Assembly (NCBI GenBank): GCA_003165115.1
Contig: PLSJ01000289.1
Coordinates: forward strand, 1-6,183
DNA length: 6,183 bases
DNA from: Syntrophaceae bacterium
GTDB lineage: Bacteria > Desulfobacterota > Syntrophorhabdia > Syntrophorhabdales > WCHB1-27
Direction of reading: 5' to 3'
Numbering within the stretch: position 1 is the first letter of the stretch; every line of letters begins with the position of its first letter. A program made the translations under genes and the position numbers. Positions 1 through 6,183 of this stretch are shown here, piece by piece. The notes under the pieces are model-generated. The model saw only the letters and a program-made list of their open reading frames with translations. It was not told the origin of the DNA and searched no databases.

Positions 1-449
1 TTGCGAAGGCTGCCCAGATCAAGGCCGCCTTCGAGCTGGGCAGGCGCCAGGACCTGGAGCCCGATGTGGGGCAGTACAGCATCAACGACCCGGCGCGTCT
101 CGTAAAGGCCCTTCGAAAAGGTATCCAGGAGAAAGCGAAGGAGCATTTCAAGCTTGTCCTTCTCAACACGCGGAACAAGATTATCGGCATATCGACCATC
201 TCCGTGGGGACCCTGAACGCGAGTCTCGTCCATCCCCGCGAGGTCTTCAAGGACGCGTGTGCGCACAACGCTTCGTCGATCATACTCGTCCACAACCACC
301 CCTCCGACGACCCCGAGCCTTCGGACGACGACCTTGCCGTGACCCGCAGGCTCGTCGATGCAGGCAGGCTTATGGGGGTCGAGGTGCTCGACCACATCAT
401 TATCACCAGGCGCGGCTACACGAGCCTCAAAGAAAGGAACATGCTGTGA
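1..449 (+). CDS. radC: RadC family JAB/MPN-domain protein (5'-truncated by window edge)
   Basis: This is the C-terminal part (148 codons, reading from base 3) of a RadC/UPF0758 protein. Full-length members are about 220-230 residues, so roughly the first 80 residues, including the N-terminal helix-hairpin-helix-like region, lie outside the window. What is visible is the JAB/MPN metalloprotease-like fold: the HPREVF segment (bases 231-248), then a metal-binding H-N-H at 291-299 followed seven residues later by Ser (321-323) and Asp (330-332), which fits the JAMM pattern HxHx7Sx2D. The family signature HNHPSG reads HNHPSD here. RadC was once thought to act in recombinational repair, but that role was not upheld, and the biochemical function of chromosomal copies is unsettled. 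The reading frame ends in TGA that probably overlaps the GTG start of nadK. Family assignment is firm; function is open. Confidence 0.93.
   Translation, partial: AKAAQIKAAFELGRRQDLEPDVGQYSINDPARLVKALRKGIQEKAKEHFKLVLLNTRNKIIGISTISVGTLNASLVHPREVFKDACAHNASSIILVHNHPSDDPEPSDDDLAVTRRLVDAGRLMGVEVLDHIIITRRGYTSLKERNML
433..438 (+). promoter_or_regulatory. Shine-Dalgarno sequence for nadK, supports the GTG start
   Basis: AAAGGA sits seven bases before GTG at 446, inside the last codons of radC. The in-frame ATG codons at 476 and 485 have no comparable purine tract at normal spacing, so this site favours GTG 446 as the nadK start, in a GTGA stop/start overlap. Confidence 0.55.
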
Positions 450-1327
450 TCCCGCCGAGAGAGCAGACCGGCCGCATGCTGCGCATGAACGTCGTCTGCA
501 AGAGGAACAAGGAGGCCGCCCTGGCCGCCGCCCAGGGCATCATCGAAAGGTATGGTCCGTCTCTCGAGATCGGTCTCGACGAAGAGTGCGCTGGCCGGGT
601 CGGCCACGGGAAGGCGTTCGAGCTGGAGCATGTGGCGGACGACACGGACCTCATCGTGGTGCTCGGCGGTGACGGCACCCTGCTCTCGGTTGCCCGGCAA
701 GTGAGGGGGAGGGACGTGCCGATCCTTGCGGTAAACCTGGGGAGCCTCGGCTTCCTTACGGAGATAAGCCTCGAAGAGCTGCCTGAGATGCTGGCCCGTG
801 TCTTCGCGGGTGAGTACCGTACCTCGAACCGGGCCATGCTCGACGTAATGGTGAGAAGAGAGGGAGAGGAGATTTTTGCCCTTTCTCTCCTCAACGACGC
901 GGTGATCGCAAAGGATGCCCTGGCGCGCATTATCAATATCGAGACATACGTGGACAACGACTACCTGACGACCTTTCGCGGCGACGGTCTCATCGTTTCC
1001 ACCCCTACCGGCTCCACGGGTTATTCCCTGGCCGCGGGGGGCCCGATCCTTTATCCTTCCCTGGATCAGATCGTCCTCACCCCCATCTGCCCGCACATGC
1101 TGACCAACCGTCCCATCATCCTCTCCCAGGAGGTGATAGTGCGGGCGAAACTCGTCTCCCCTGACGAGAAGGTAATACTGACCCTGGATGGCCAGGTGGG
1201 ATTACCCCTCGACTACATGGACGAGGTGATGATGAGAAAGTCGGCATTTTCCGTGACGTTGATAAAATCGGAGACGAGGGGTTATTTCGAAGTCCTCCGG
1301 GATAAGCTGAAGTGGGGTGAGAGGTAG
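446..1327 (+). CDS. nadK: NAD kinase (ATP-NAD kinase)
   Basis: A cytoplasmic enzyme that phosphorylates NAD+ to NADP+ using ATP or polyphosphate, the only known route to NADP(H). Counting from GTG 446 (293 residues, normal for bacterial NADK), the diagnostic motifs are in order: GGDGT at 74-78, followed by NLGSLGFLTE; the N-[ED] motif as N150-D151 in LLNDAVI; TTFRGDGLI leading into STPTGSTGYS at 185-194 and AAGGP; and DGQ at 248-250. Asp for Glu in the N-[ED] motif occurs in many NADKs. The GTG start is chosen because a good Shine-Dalgarno lies seven bases upstream and the start overlaps the radC stop. Starts at 476 (283 residues) or 485 (280 residues) would sit closer to the first beta strand (MNVVCKRN) and remain possible. 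An in-frame extension farther upstream would run over radC and is unlikely. The gene directly precedes recN, a pairing seen in many bacteria. Confidence 0.95.
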   Translation: MIPPREQTGRMLRMNVVCKRNKEAALAAAQGIIERYGPSLEIGLDEECAGRVGHGKAFELEHVADDTDLIVVLGGDGTLLSVARQVRGRDVPILAVNLGSLGFLTEISLEELPEMLARVFAGEYRTSNRAMLDVMVRREGEEIFALSLLNDAVIAKDALARIINIETYVDNDYLTTFRGDGLIVSTPTGSTGYSLAAGGPILYPSLDQIVLTPICPHMLTNRPIILSQEVIVRAKLVSPDEKVILTLDGQVGLPLDYMDEVMMRKSAFSVTLIKSETRGYFEVLRDKLKWGER

Positions 1328-1328
1328 T

Positions 1329-2948
1329 ATGCTCGCTTTCTTGCGGGTGAAAGGCTTTGCCATTATCGACGAGCTGGACGTGGAGTTCAAGCCGGGGTTC
1401 AACGTGATAACGGGCGAGACGGGCGCGGGGAAATCGATCATCATTAACGCCCTCGCGTCGCTGCTCAATGCGAGGGTGCCGGCCGATGTGGTCCGGGGGG
1501 CGGCGGAGCGCGCGGAGGTGGTCGGCCATTGCTTTCAGGACGGCGAGGAATATATCTTAAGAAGGACCATAGGCAGTCAGGGAAGGTCGCGGGCGTTCAT
1601 CAACGACAACCCGGTCACGGTGAAGAGCCTGGAAGAACGGGGAGGCGCGCTCATCCACGTGTACGGCCAAAACGAGTCACAGCAGCTCCTCAGCAAGGAG
1701 AACTATGTCTCCATGGTCGACCGTTTTCTCCATCTGGACGGGGAGAGGCAGGCGCTCTCCGAGCGGGTGAAACGACTCGATGAGGTGAGGCGGCTCCTGG
1801 AGGCGAAGAAGTCGGCTGCCGCCGGTCGGGGCAAGGAGATAGACCTCCTTACGTACCAGCTTCAGGAGATCGAGAAGGAACGGATCGGGACAGGCGAGGA
1901 AGAGAGGGTCCGCGAGAGGCTGAAAGTGCTCAAGGACGCGGCGAGGATAAAGAGCAGCATCGAGGGGGTCGTGAGAGGGCTGTATGAAGACGAGCTATCG
2001 GCGCATGCGCTGGTCGCCGGCTCCTCGGCGCTCCTCAAGCCGTTTTCCGGCATCGCATGGGTAGACGCGCTCAGGAAGAGGATGGAAGGCATATCTTTTG
2101 ACGTGGAAGACATAGTCAGGTCGATCAGGGAAGAAGAGAAGTCGCTCGATGACGAGCCCGGCGAGCTGGAAGGGCTGGGAGAGCGGCTGGCGACCATCGC
2201 CAGGCTCAAAGAGAAGTACGGCAAGACGTACGGCGGCATCGCGGAGTTCGAAGACTGGGCGCGGATGAGGCTCGAAGAGCTTCTCCATATGAAGACGGAT
2301 GAAGAGGAGCTGGAGCGGGAGAAGGCATCCCTGGATGCCTCCGTCGGGGAGATGGCGGCATCGTTGTCCGCAGCGAGGAGGAATGGGACGAAAGAGATTG
2401 AGGAGCTGGTGGGGGGAGAGCTCGCGTTCCTTTCCATGAAGGGCGTTCAATTCAAGGTCGATATCACGGACAAGGGCTGGATCGGCGAAGACGGCGGGGA
2501 CGAGGTGGAGTTTCTGCTCACGACGAACCCGGGAGAGCCTCTGAGGCCGCTGCGGAGGGTCGCCTCCGGGGGCGAGCTTTCGAGGATCATGCTCGCCGTC
2601 AAGAAGGTCACCGGCGGAGAAGAGGAGAAGACCTTCGTCTTCGACGAGATCGATGCGGGCATCGGGGGCAGGGTGGCCGAGGTGGTGGGCAGAAGGCTCG
2701 GGGAGCTTTCGGGGAAGCACCAGATCATCTGCATTACCCATCTCCCGCAGATAGCGGTCTACGCGGACCACCACTTCCTCGTAAAGAAATACCAGGAAGA
2801 GGCAACGACCCGGACCTCGATCAGGCAGCTCGCCGATCCCGAGAGGATCGAAGAGATCGCACGGATGCTCGGGGGCATCACGATTACGGAGAAGACACGG
2901 GGGCAGGCAGAGGAGATGCTGAAGAATGCTCAGGAAAGCACGCATTAG
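1329..2948 (+). CDS. recN: DNA repair protein RecN (SMC-like ATPase)
   Basis: RecN is an SMC-family ATPase that acts early in double-strand-break repair, holding or tethering DNA ends with RecA. This 539-residue protein has the full head-coil-head order. The N-terminal half-head has Walker A GETGAGKS at 29-36, and the GQNESQQLL segment corresponds to the RecN-specific GQHEHQ region. A Glu/Lys/Arg-rich, coiled-coil-like middle runs from about residue 140 to 360 and includes the family segment LATIARLKEKYG. The C-terminal half-head has the ABC signature ASGGELSR at 412-419, Walker B FVFDEID with D439-E440, and the THLPQIA switch at 470-476. Length is slightly below the usual 550-560, with no motif missing. 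ATG 1329 matches the family N-terminus (MLxxLRVKxFAIIDEL). A GTG 12 bases upstream would only add four residues over nadK. GAGG at 1321-1324 is close to the ATG. The gene starts one base after the nadK stop, so coupling is likely. No LexA box can be assessed because the operon promoter is outside the window. Confidence 0.97.
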   Translation: MLAFLRVKGFAIIDELDVEFKPGFNVITGETGAGKSIIINALASLLNARVPADVVRGAAERAEVVGHCFQDGEEYILRRTIGSQGRSRAFINDNPVTVKSLEERGGALIHVYGQNESQQLLSKENYVSMVDRFLHLDGERQALSERVKRLDEVRRLLEAKKSAAAGRGKEIDLLTYQLQEIEKERIGTGEEERVRERLKVLKDAARIKSSIEGVVRGLYEDELSAHALVAGSSALLKPFSGIAWVDALRKRMEGISFDVEDIVRSIREEEKSLDDEPGELEGLGERLATIARLKEKYGKTYGGIAEFEDWARMRLEELLHMKTDEEELEREKASLDASVGEMAASLSAARRNGTKEIEELVGGELAFLSMKGVQFKVDITDKGWIGEDGGDEVEFLLTTNPGEPLRPLRRVASGGELSRIMLAVKKVTGGEEEKTFVFDEIDAGIGGRVAEVVGRRLGELSGKHQIICITHLPQIAVYADHHFLVKKYQEEATTRTSIRQLADPERIEEIARMLGGITITEKTRGQAEEMLKNAQESTH

Positions 2949-3384
2949 CGACGTCACGCTCATCCACCGGTTGATCAACTCGTGCGCCGAACGCGGTGAG
3001 ATGCTTCCGCGGTCGCTGGCCGAGTTGTATGATAACATGCGCGACTATTTTGTGTACGAGCAGCCGGAAACGGGCGACGTCGGGGGCGCGTGCAGCCTGC
3101 ATATATGCTGGGAAGACCTGGCCGAGATCAGGTCTCTCTGCGTGGTGGAGCACCTGCGGCGCCGGGGCGTGGGCGCGGACCTCGTGAGGGCGTGTATGGA
3201 AGAGGCGAAGAAGTTTACCATAGAGAAGCTGTTCGTTCTGACCTACCGGCGTGAATTCTTCAGGCGGTTCGGGTTCGAAGAGGTGGAGAAGACGAAGCTC
3301 CCCCAGAAGATCTGGACCGATTGCGTGAAATGCCCGAAATTTCCCCTCTGCGACGAAGTCGCGATGATCACCCGCCTGTCGTAA
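2926..3384 (+). CDS. argA: N-acetylglutamate synthase, short single-domain ArgA-type GNAT acetyltransferase
   Basis: A 152-residue GNAT-fold protein, probably transferring acetyl from acetyl-CoA to glutamate, the first step of arginine synthesis. The N-terminus (RKARISDV, then MLPRSLAELYDNMRDYF at 26-42) and the core HICWEDLAEIRSL (59-71) match the short NAGS group known from delta-proteobacteria and some Gram-positive bacteria, which lacks the amino-acid-kinase domain of E. coli ArgA. The acetyl-CoA loop is R78-R-R-G-V-G83. A late FFRRFGFEEV (111-120) is the usual GNAT C-terminal strand region. The tail LPQKIWTDCVKCPKFPLCDE carries three cysteines (C133, C136, C142; CX2CX5C). Absence of the kinase-like domain predicts different, or no, arginine feedback from classic ArgA; this is inference. 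The start overlaps recN by 23 bases, with AGGAG at 2911-2915 upstream. The substrate is by family resemblance; another GNAT substrate cannot be ruled out. Confidence 0.85.
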   Translation: MLRKARISDVTLIHRLINSCAERGEMLPRSLAELYDNMRDYFVYEQPETGDVGGACSLHICWEDLAEIRSLCVVEHLRRRGVGADLVRACMEEAKKFTIEKLFVLTYRREFFRRFGFEEVEKTKLPQKIWTDCVKCPKFPLCDEVAMITRLS

Positions 3385-3401
3385 TTTACCGCGACGGCAA
3401 T

Positions 3402-3406
3402 AGGAG
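3402..3406 (+). promoter_or_regulatory. Shine-Dalgarno sequence for the pmbA-like gene
   Basis: AGGAG seven bases before ATG 3414, in the 29-base gap after the acetyltransferase stop. It fixes the start at 3414 rather than at in-frame start codons lying inside the upstream gene. Confidence 0.7.
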
Positions 3407-3413
3407 ATTTGCC

Positions 3414-4718
3414 ATGGATACCCAATTCTGGACGCAACGTCTGGGGACGATCTTTGAAGACTGGGAGATCTGCCTGGTGAGCGAGCGCGACAAGAAATAT
3501 GAAGCCGCCGACGGCGAGGTCCTTACCATCGAGGTCAAAGAGGAGGAGGGCGTCTCGCTCCGCGCCATTAAAGACGGAAAGAGGTGCTTTTCCTACACCT
3601 TCGAAAAGGGGGAGAAGGCGGCCTCCAGCCTTATCGCGAATGTCACCGTGCTGATGCCTTTTCTCGATGCGGACCCCTGTTACGTGTTCCCGCCGGGGTC
3701 AGGTGAGTATCCCGGCCTCGACCTCTACGATGAGGCAGGCTTAAGGACGCCTGACAAGACGAAAATCGATGCGCTCCTGCAGATGGAATCGGCCATCCGC
3801 GCCCGTGACGGCCGGATCGCGCACACGAGGAATTGCGAGCTGCACGAATCCGACCTGCACGTCGGGATCATCAATTCGCGCGGGCTGAAGGCGGACGCGA
3901 AAAAGACCGTCTACACCCTGGGCGCGATGGCGGTTGCGCGGGACGGCGACGACGAGGTCTCCTGGTACGATTGGGCGTGGTCGTCCCGGTACGGGGATCT
4001 GGACGGGCTGAAATTAGGGAACCGGATAGCGGAAAAGGCGCTCTCCTGCCTCAAGGGGGAGGTCCTCGCGACGGGCGTCTACAACGGCCTTCTGACGCCT
4101 GCATGCGCGTGCCAGATACTGGAGATTCTTTCCCCCTCCTTCCTTTCCGAAAACCTGTACAAACATAAGACGTGGCTGAGAGACAAGGTCGGCACACGCT
4201 GTTTTTCCCCGCTTCTCACGGTCGTCGATTCGGGGTTGAGGGGGATCGATGCGTTCCCCTTTGACGGCGAGGGCGTTCCCTCTCGGGAGAACGTGCTGGT
4301 GAAAGAGGGTGTGCTCCAGGCATTCCTCTACGACACGTATTACGGAAATAGGATGGAGAAGTCGTCCACGGGCAACTCCGTGCGGCCTGGCATCAAAGAG
4401 CCGCCGAGGTGCGGACCGCGAGGGTTTTTTATCGACCGCGGTCAGGGGGCCGACCCTGAGGCGGGCGACGGCGGGATCGTGGTCGAGGAGCTGATGGGCA
4501 CCCACATGGCAAACGCCATCACGGGCGATTTTTCACTCGGCGCCATCGGCCACTACTATTCGGGGGCCGCCCCGACTCCCTTCAAGGGCGTTATCCTCTC
4601 GGGAAACCTGTTCGACCTCCTGGACCGCGTAAAGGCAGTGGGAAGCGATCTCACGTTCTACGGCTCGTATGGCTCACCGACGCTCCTCGTGGAGGGTCTC
4701 AAGATAAGCGGAAAGTAA
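3414..4718 (+). CDS. pmbA: TldD/PmbA family protein, TldE (PmbA)-like subunit
   Basis: A 434-residue cytoplasmic protein of the TldD/PmbA (peptidase U62) family. In E. coli, TldD and TldE form a heterodimeric metallopeptidase that degrades unfolded peptides, CcdA among them, and trims the microcin B17 leader; the zinc site is in TldD. Evidence for the TldE side: the N-terminal domain has the INSRG segment (about 152-156); the middle has an FPFDGEGVPSREN stretch; then STGN (318-321) followed by a Pro/Gly-rich segment PPRCGPRGFFI; and the C-terminal hallmark VEELMGTHMANAITGDFS at 357-374 followed by GAIGHYY. The TldD metal site (HEAxGH in a glycine-rich context near mid-protein) is absent; the corresponding area reads LLTPACACQIL. 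A stray HESDLH at 144-149 is in the wrong domain. No TldD partner is visible in the window. No signal peptide or membrane segment. The start is set by AGGAG at 3402-3406. The real substrate is unknown. Confidence 0.88.
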   Translation: MDTQFWTQRLGTIFEDWEICLVSERDKKYEAADGEVLTIEVKEEEGVSLRAIKDGKRCFSYTFEKGEKAASSLIANVTVLMPFLDADPCYVFPPGSGEYPGLDLYDEAGLRTPDKTKIDALLQMESAIRARDGRIAHTRNCELHESDLHVGIINSRGLKADAKKTVYTLGAMAVARDGDDEVSWYDWAWSSRYGDLDGLKLGNRIAEKALSCLKGEVLATGVYNGLLTPACACQILEILSPSFLSENLYKHKTWLRDKVGTRCFSPLLTVVDSGLRGIDAFPFDGEGVPSRENVLVKEGVLQAFLYDTYYGNRMEKSSTGNSVRPGIKEPPRCGPRGFFIDRGQGADPEAGDGGIVVEELMGTHMANAITGDFSLGAIGHYYSGAAPTPFKGVILSGNLFDLLDRVKAVGSDLTFYGSYGSPTLLVEGLKISGK

Positions 4719-4737
4719 GGCGGGACGGGTTTTTATT

Positions 4738-4743
4738 AAAGGA
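4738..4743 (+). promoter_or_regulatory. Shine-Dalgarno sequence for the flippase, supports the TTG start
   Basis: AAAGGA lies six bases before TTG 4750. The next in-frame candidate, ATG 4810, has a pyrimidine-rich upstream stretch without a recognisable ribosome-binding site, so the TTG is preferred despite being a rare start codon. Confidence 0.5.
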
Positions 4744-4749
4744 AAAAGT

Positions 4750-6144
4750 TTGGCATCACTCTCATCGCTTTTCACCGTGATTAAATCCCGCATTTTTGCC
4801 TTTGCCACGATGGAGGACAGGTGTTTCTTCAATTTCTTGTCCCCTGCCCTCCAGAGCTTTCGCCTTGTGGATGGTTTTGTGCGCAACGTTTTCGTCCTGC
4901 TGACGGGATCGACCATCGCCATGATCATCCCGGTCGTTGCCGCCCCGCTTCTGACGCGCCTCTATAACCCTACGGACTACGGAGTGCTTGCGCTCTATGT
5001 CTCCATCGTCTCCATCGTCTCCGTACCCCTGACCGCGAATTATGACGCGGCCATTATGCTGCCGGAGAAAGACGAAGATGCGCTCAACCTCGCGGCGGTC
5101 TGCGTTGCCATCGCTTTTCTCCTGAGCGCGGCCCTTCTCTTCGTATCGTGGTGCTTTGCCGGCCAGCTTACCGCACTCCTCGGCAACACGCGCATCGCTC
5201 CATATCTGCCCCTGGCCCCGCTCATGGCGTTCATGATGGGTCTCCATGGGACGTTCATGTTCTGGGCAAACCGGAAAAGACAGTACCGGTCCCTCGCGGC
5301 CAACAAGATAATGGAATCGGTCGTGACCCCCGTCGCCTCGCTCATTTTGGGCTTTTATTCATGGGGCGCAACCGGGCTTATCGCCTCCCTGCTCGGCGGT
5401 AAAGCCGCGGCCGCCCTGATGCTGGGGCGAACGGCATGGCACGAGAAAAGGAAGAGCCACATATCTCTCAAAAGAAGAGTTATGTGCGAACAGGCGAGAC
5501 GATATGGTGATTTCCCTTTATTCTCGGCGCCCACGTCGTTTCTCGACATGGTGGCCCTGCAGGTCCCCGTGTTCCTCCTGACAAAATTCTTCGGCCCTAC
5601 CGTCGTCGGACTCTTCGCCTTGACCACGAGGGTACTCGGTTCGCCTTTGGCGCTGGTCAGCCAGTCTATCGCGCAGGTCTACTACCAATGGATCACCGAG
5701 GTGGGGCACAGAAAAGACGAGACGTCTTACGTACTCAAGCTCGCCAGGTATCTGGCGCTCATCGCGTCCGGTCCGGTGCTGCTGATTATGCTTTTCTCTC
5801 CGTCGATGTTCGCAATCATTTTTGGAGAACAATGGAGGATTGCAGGCGATTACGCCCGGCTCCTTGCCCTTCCTCTCGCCGTAAAGTTTGTTGTCTCTCC
5901 GCTGGCCGTGATTATGCCCGCGACCGGGAATATCAGGGTCGGGTCGGTGTGGAAAACGACCTATTTCGTGAGCACCCTGGCGACACTCTACATCGCGTCC
6001 CATTTCCAGGTAAGAACGTTCCTCTATGTCTATTGTATCCACGATTCGATCTTCTACGCATTCTACTTTTTTTTGATCGTGAAAGCGTCGGCCGGCCTGG
6101 GCTCGGTCCGGGACACCACAGTAAATGCTTCGGGGTCCCTGTAG
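4750..6144 (+). CDS. Oligosaccharide flippase, Wzx/RfbX-type polysaccharide biosynthesis membrane protein
   Basis: A 464-residue inner-membrane protein of the COG2244/MOP-superfamily flippase group, which moves undecaprenyl-linked sugar units across the membrane for O-antigen, capsule or exopolysaccharide. About 11-12 hydrophobic segments are visible, at roughly 46-68, 78-97, 113-139, 150-172, 191-225, 255-278, 284-312, 331-358, 370-391, 402-418 and 424-446. Family hallmarks: LLTGSTIAMIIPV (50-62), LTRLYNPTDYGVLALYVSI (68-86), the loop YDAAIMLPEKDEDALNLA (98-115), GLFALTTRVLGSPLALVSQSI (287-307) and FGEQWRIAGDYARLLA (358-373). The start is uncertain: TTG 4750 has a good Shine-Dalgarno, while ATG 4810 would remove 20 residues and still leave a normal family N-terminus. 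It lies 31 bases after the pmbA-like gene on the same strand. No glycosyltransferase or polymerase is in view, so which polysaccharide it serves is unknown; hence no gene symbol. Confidence 0.88.
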   Translation: MASLSSLFTVIKSRIFAFATMEDRCFFNFLSPALQSFRLVDGFVRNVFVLLTGSTIAMIIPVVAAPLLTRLYNPTDYGVLALYVSIVSIVSVPLTANYDAAIMLPEKDEDALNLAAVCVAIAFLLSAALLFVSWCFAGQLTALLGNTRIAPYLPLAPLMAFMMGLHGTFMFWANRKRQYRSLAANKIMESVVTPVASLILGFYSWGATGLIASLLGGKAAAALMLGRTAWHEKRKSHISLKRRVMCEQARRYGDFPLFSAPTSFLDMVALQVPVFLLTKFFGPTVVGLFALTTRVLGSPLALVSQSIAQVYYQWITEVGHRKDETSYVLKLARYLALIASGPVLLIMLFSPSMFAIIFGEQWRIAGDYARLLALPLAVKFVVSPLAVIMPATGNIRVGSVWKTTYFVSTLATLYIASHFQVRTFLYVYCIHDSIFYAFYFFLIVKASAGLGSVRDTTVNASGSL

Positions 6145-6183
6145 CCTCTATGGGCCTTCAGGCACTAGTTCCCGCTAACTTTT
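6145..6183. other. Short tail after the flippase, no supported feature
   Basis: Thirty-nine bases to the window edge. An ATG at 6150 opens a frame that stays open to the edge (11 codons), but it has no Shine-Dalgarno and is too short to judge. No hairpin followed by a T-run is visible. Confidence 0.4.

Noticed and set aside
893..898. Asn-Asp in place of Asn-Glu in the NAD kinase N-[ED] motif as a possible defect
   Set aside because: Asp at this position is common among bacterial NAD kinases and all other motifs are intact.
416..1096. Antisense open frame (226 codons) opposite nadK
   Set aside because: Low-information composition rich in Arg, Asp and Gly, opposite an unmistakable NAD kinase; treated as a compositional shadow.
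1995..3038. Long antisense open frame (347 codons) opposite recN and the start of argA
   Set aside because: It is a shadow of GC-rich coding DNA: the + strand encodes a complete RecN with all ATPase motifs, and the antisense product has no recognisable motif or family character.
3843..3860. HESDLH (HExxxH) in the PmbA-like protein, residues 144-149, as a possible zinc site
   Set aside because: It lies in the N-terminal domain just before the INSRG segment. The TldD metal motif is near mid-protein in a glycine-rich HEAxGH context. The rest of the protein matches the TldE side, so this is most likely a chance match.
4719..4749. Possible terminator between pmbA and the flippase (GGGTTTTTATT)
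   Set aside because: There is a T-run, but no inverted repeat upstream that could form a stem. The stretch also carries the flippase ribosome-binding site.
6150..6183. Start of a further gene at ATG 6150
   Set aside because: Only 11 codons are visible, with no Shine-Dalgarno and no recognisable protein sequence.

Overview
This 6.2 kb window is a compact, GC-rich bacterial chromosome segment. All six genes lie on the + strand and there is almost no non-coding DNA. In order they are: the 3' part of radC (JAB/MPN-domain protein), nadK (NAD kinase), recN (SMC-like DNA repair ATPase), a short single-domain N-acetylglutamate synthase of the ArgA/GNAT type, a PmbA/TldE-like protein of the TldD/TldE system, and a Wzx/RfbX-type polysaccharide flippase. 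I see no RNA gene, insertion sequence, CRISPR array or phage gene. The gene content and the short ArgA with its cysteine-rich tail suggest a Gram-negative anaerobe-like lineage near the former Deltaproteobacteria (Desulfobacterota and relatives). That is inference from gene style, not a marker-based assignment.

Positions 1-3384 form a tightly packed run. radC and nadK probably overlap by four bases (GTGA), recN starts one base after the nadK stop, and the acetyltransferase start lies 23 bases inside the end of recN. The pmbA-like gene follows after 29 bases and has a clear Shine-Dalgarno sequence. This layout implies one transcript with translational coupling. The functions are housekeeping: RadC (role unsettled), NADP supply, double-strand-break repair, the first step of arginine synthesis, and a peptidase-system subunit. 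The only obvious functional link is shared expression.

Positions 4719-6183 hold the flippase, preceded by a 31-base gap with no recognisable terminator and probably starting at TTG. It is the only membrane protein and the only cell-surface gene here. It may be the last member of the run or the first gene of a surface-polysaccharide locus beyond the right edge.

I found no convincing undescribed system. The points most worth a second look are a changed RadC signature (HNHPSD in place of HNHPSG), the CX2CX5C tail on the acetyltransferase, the PmbA/TldE-like gene with no TldD in view, and the junction between the housekeeping run and the flippase.
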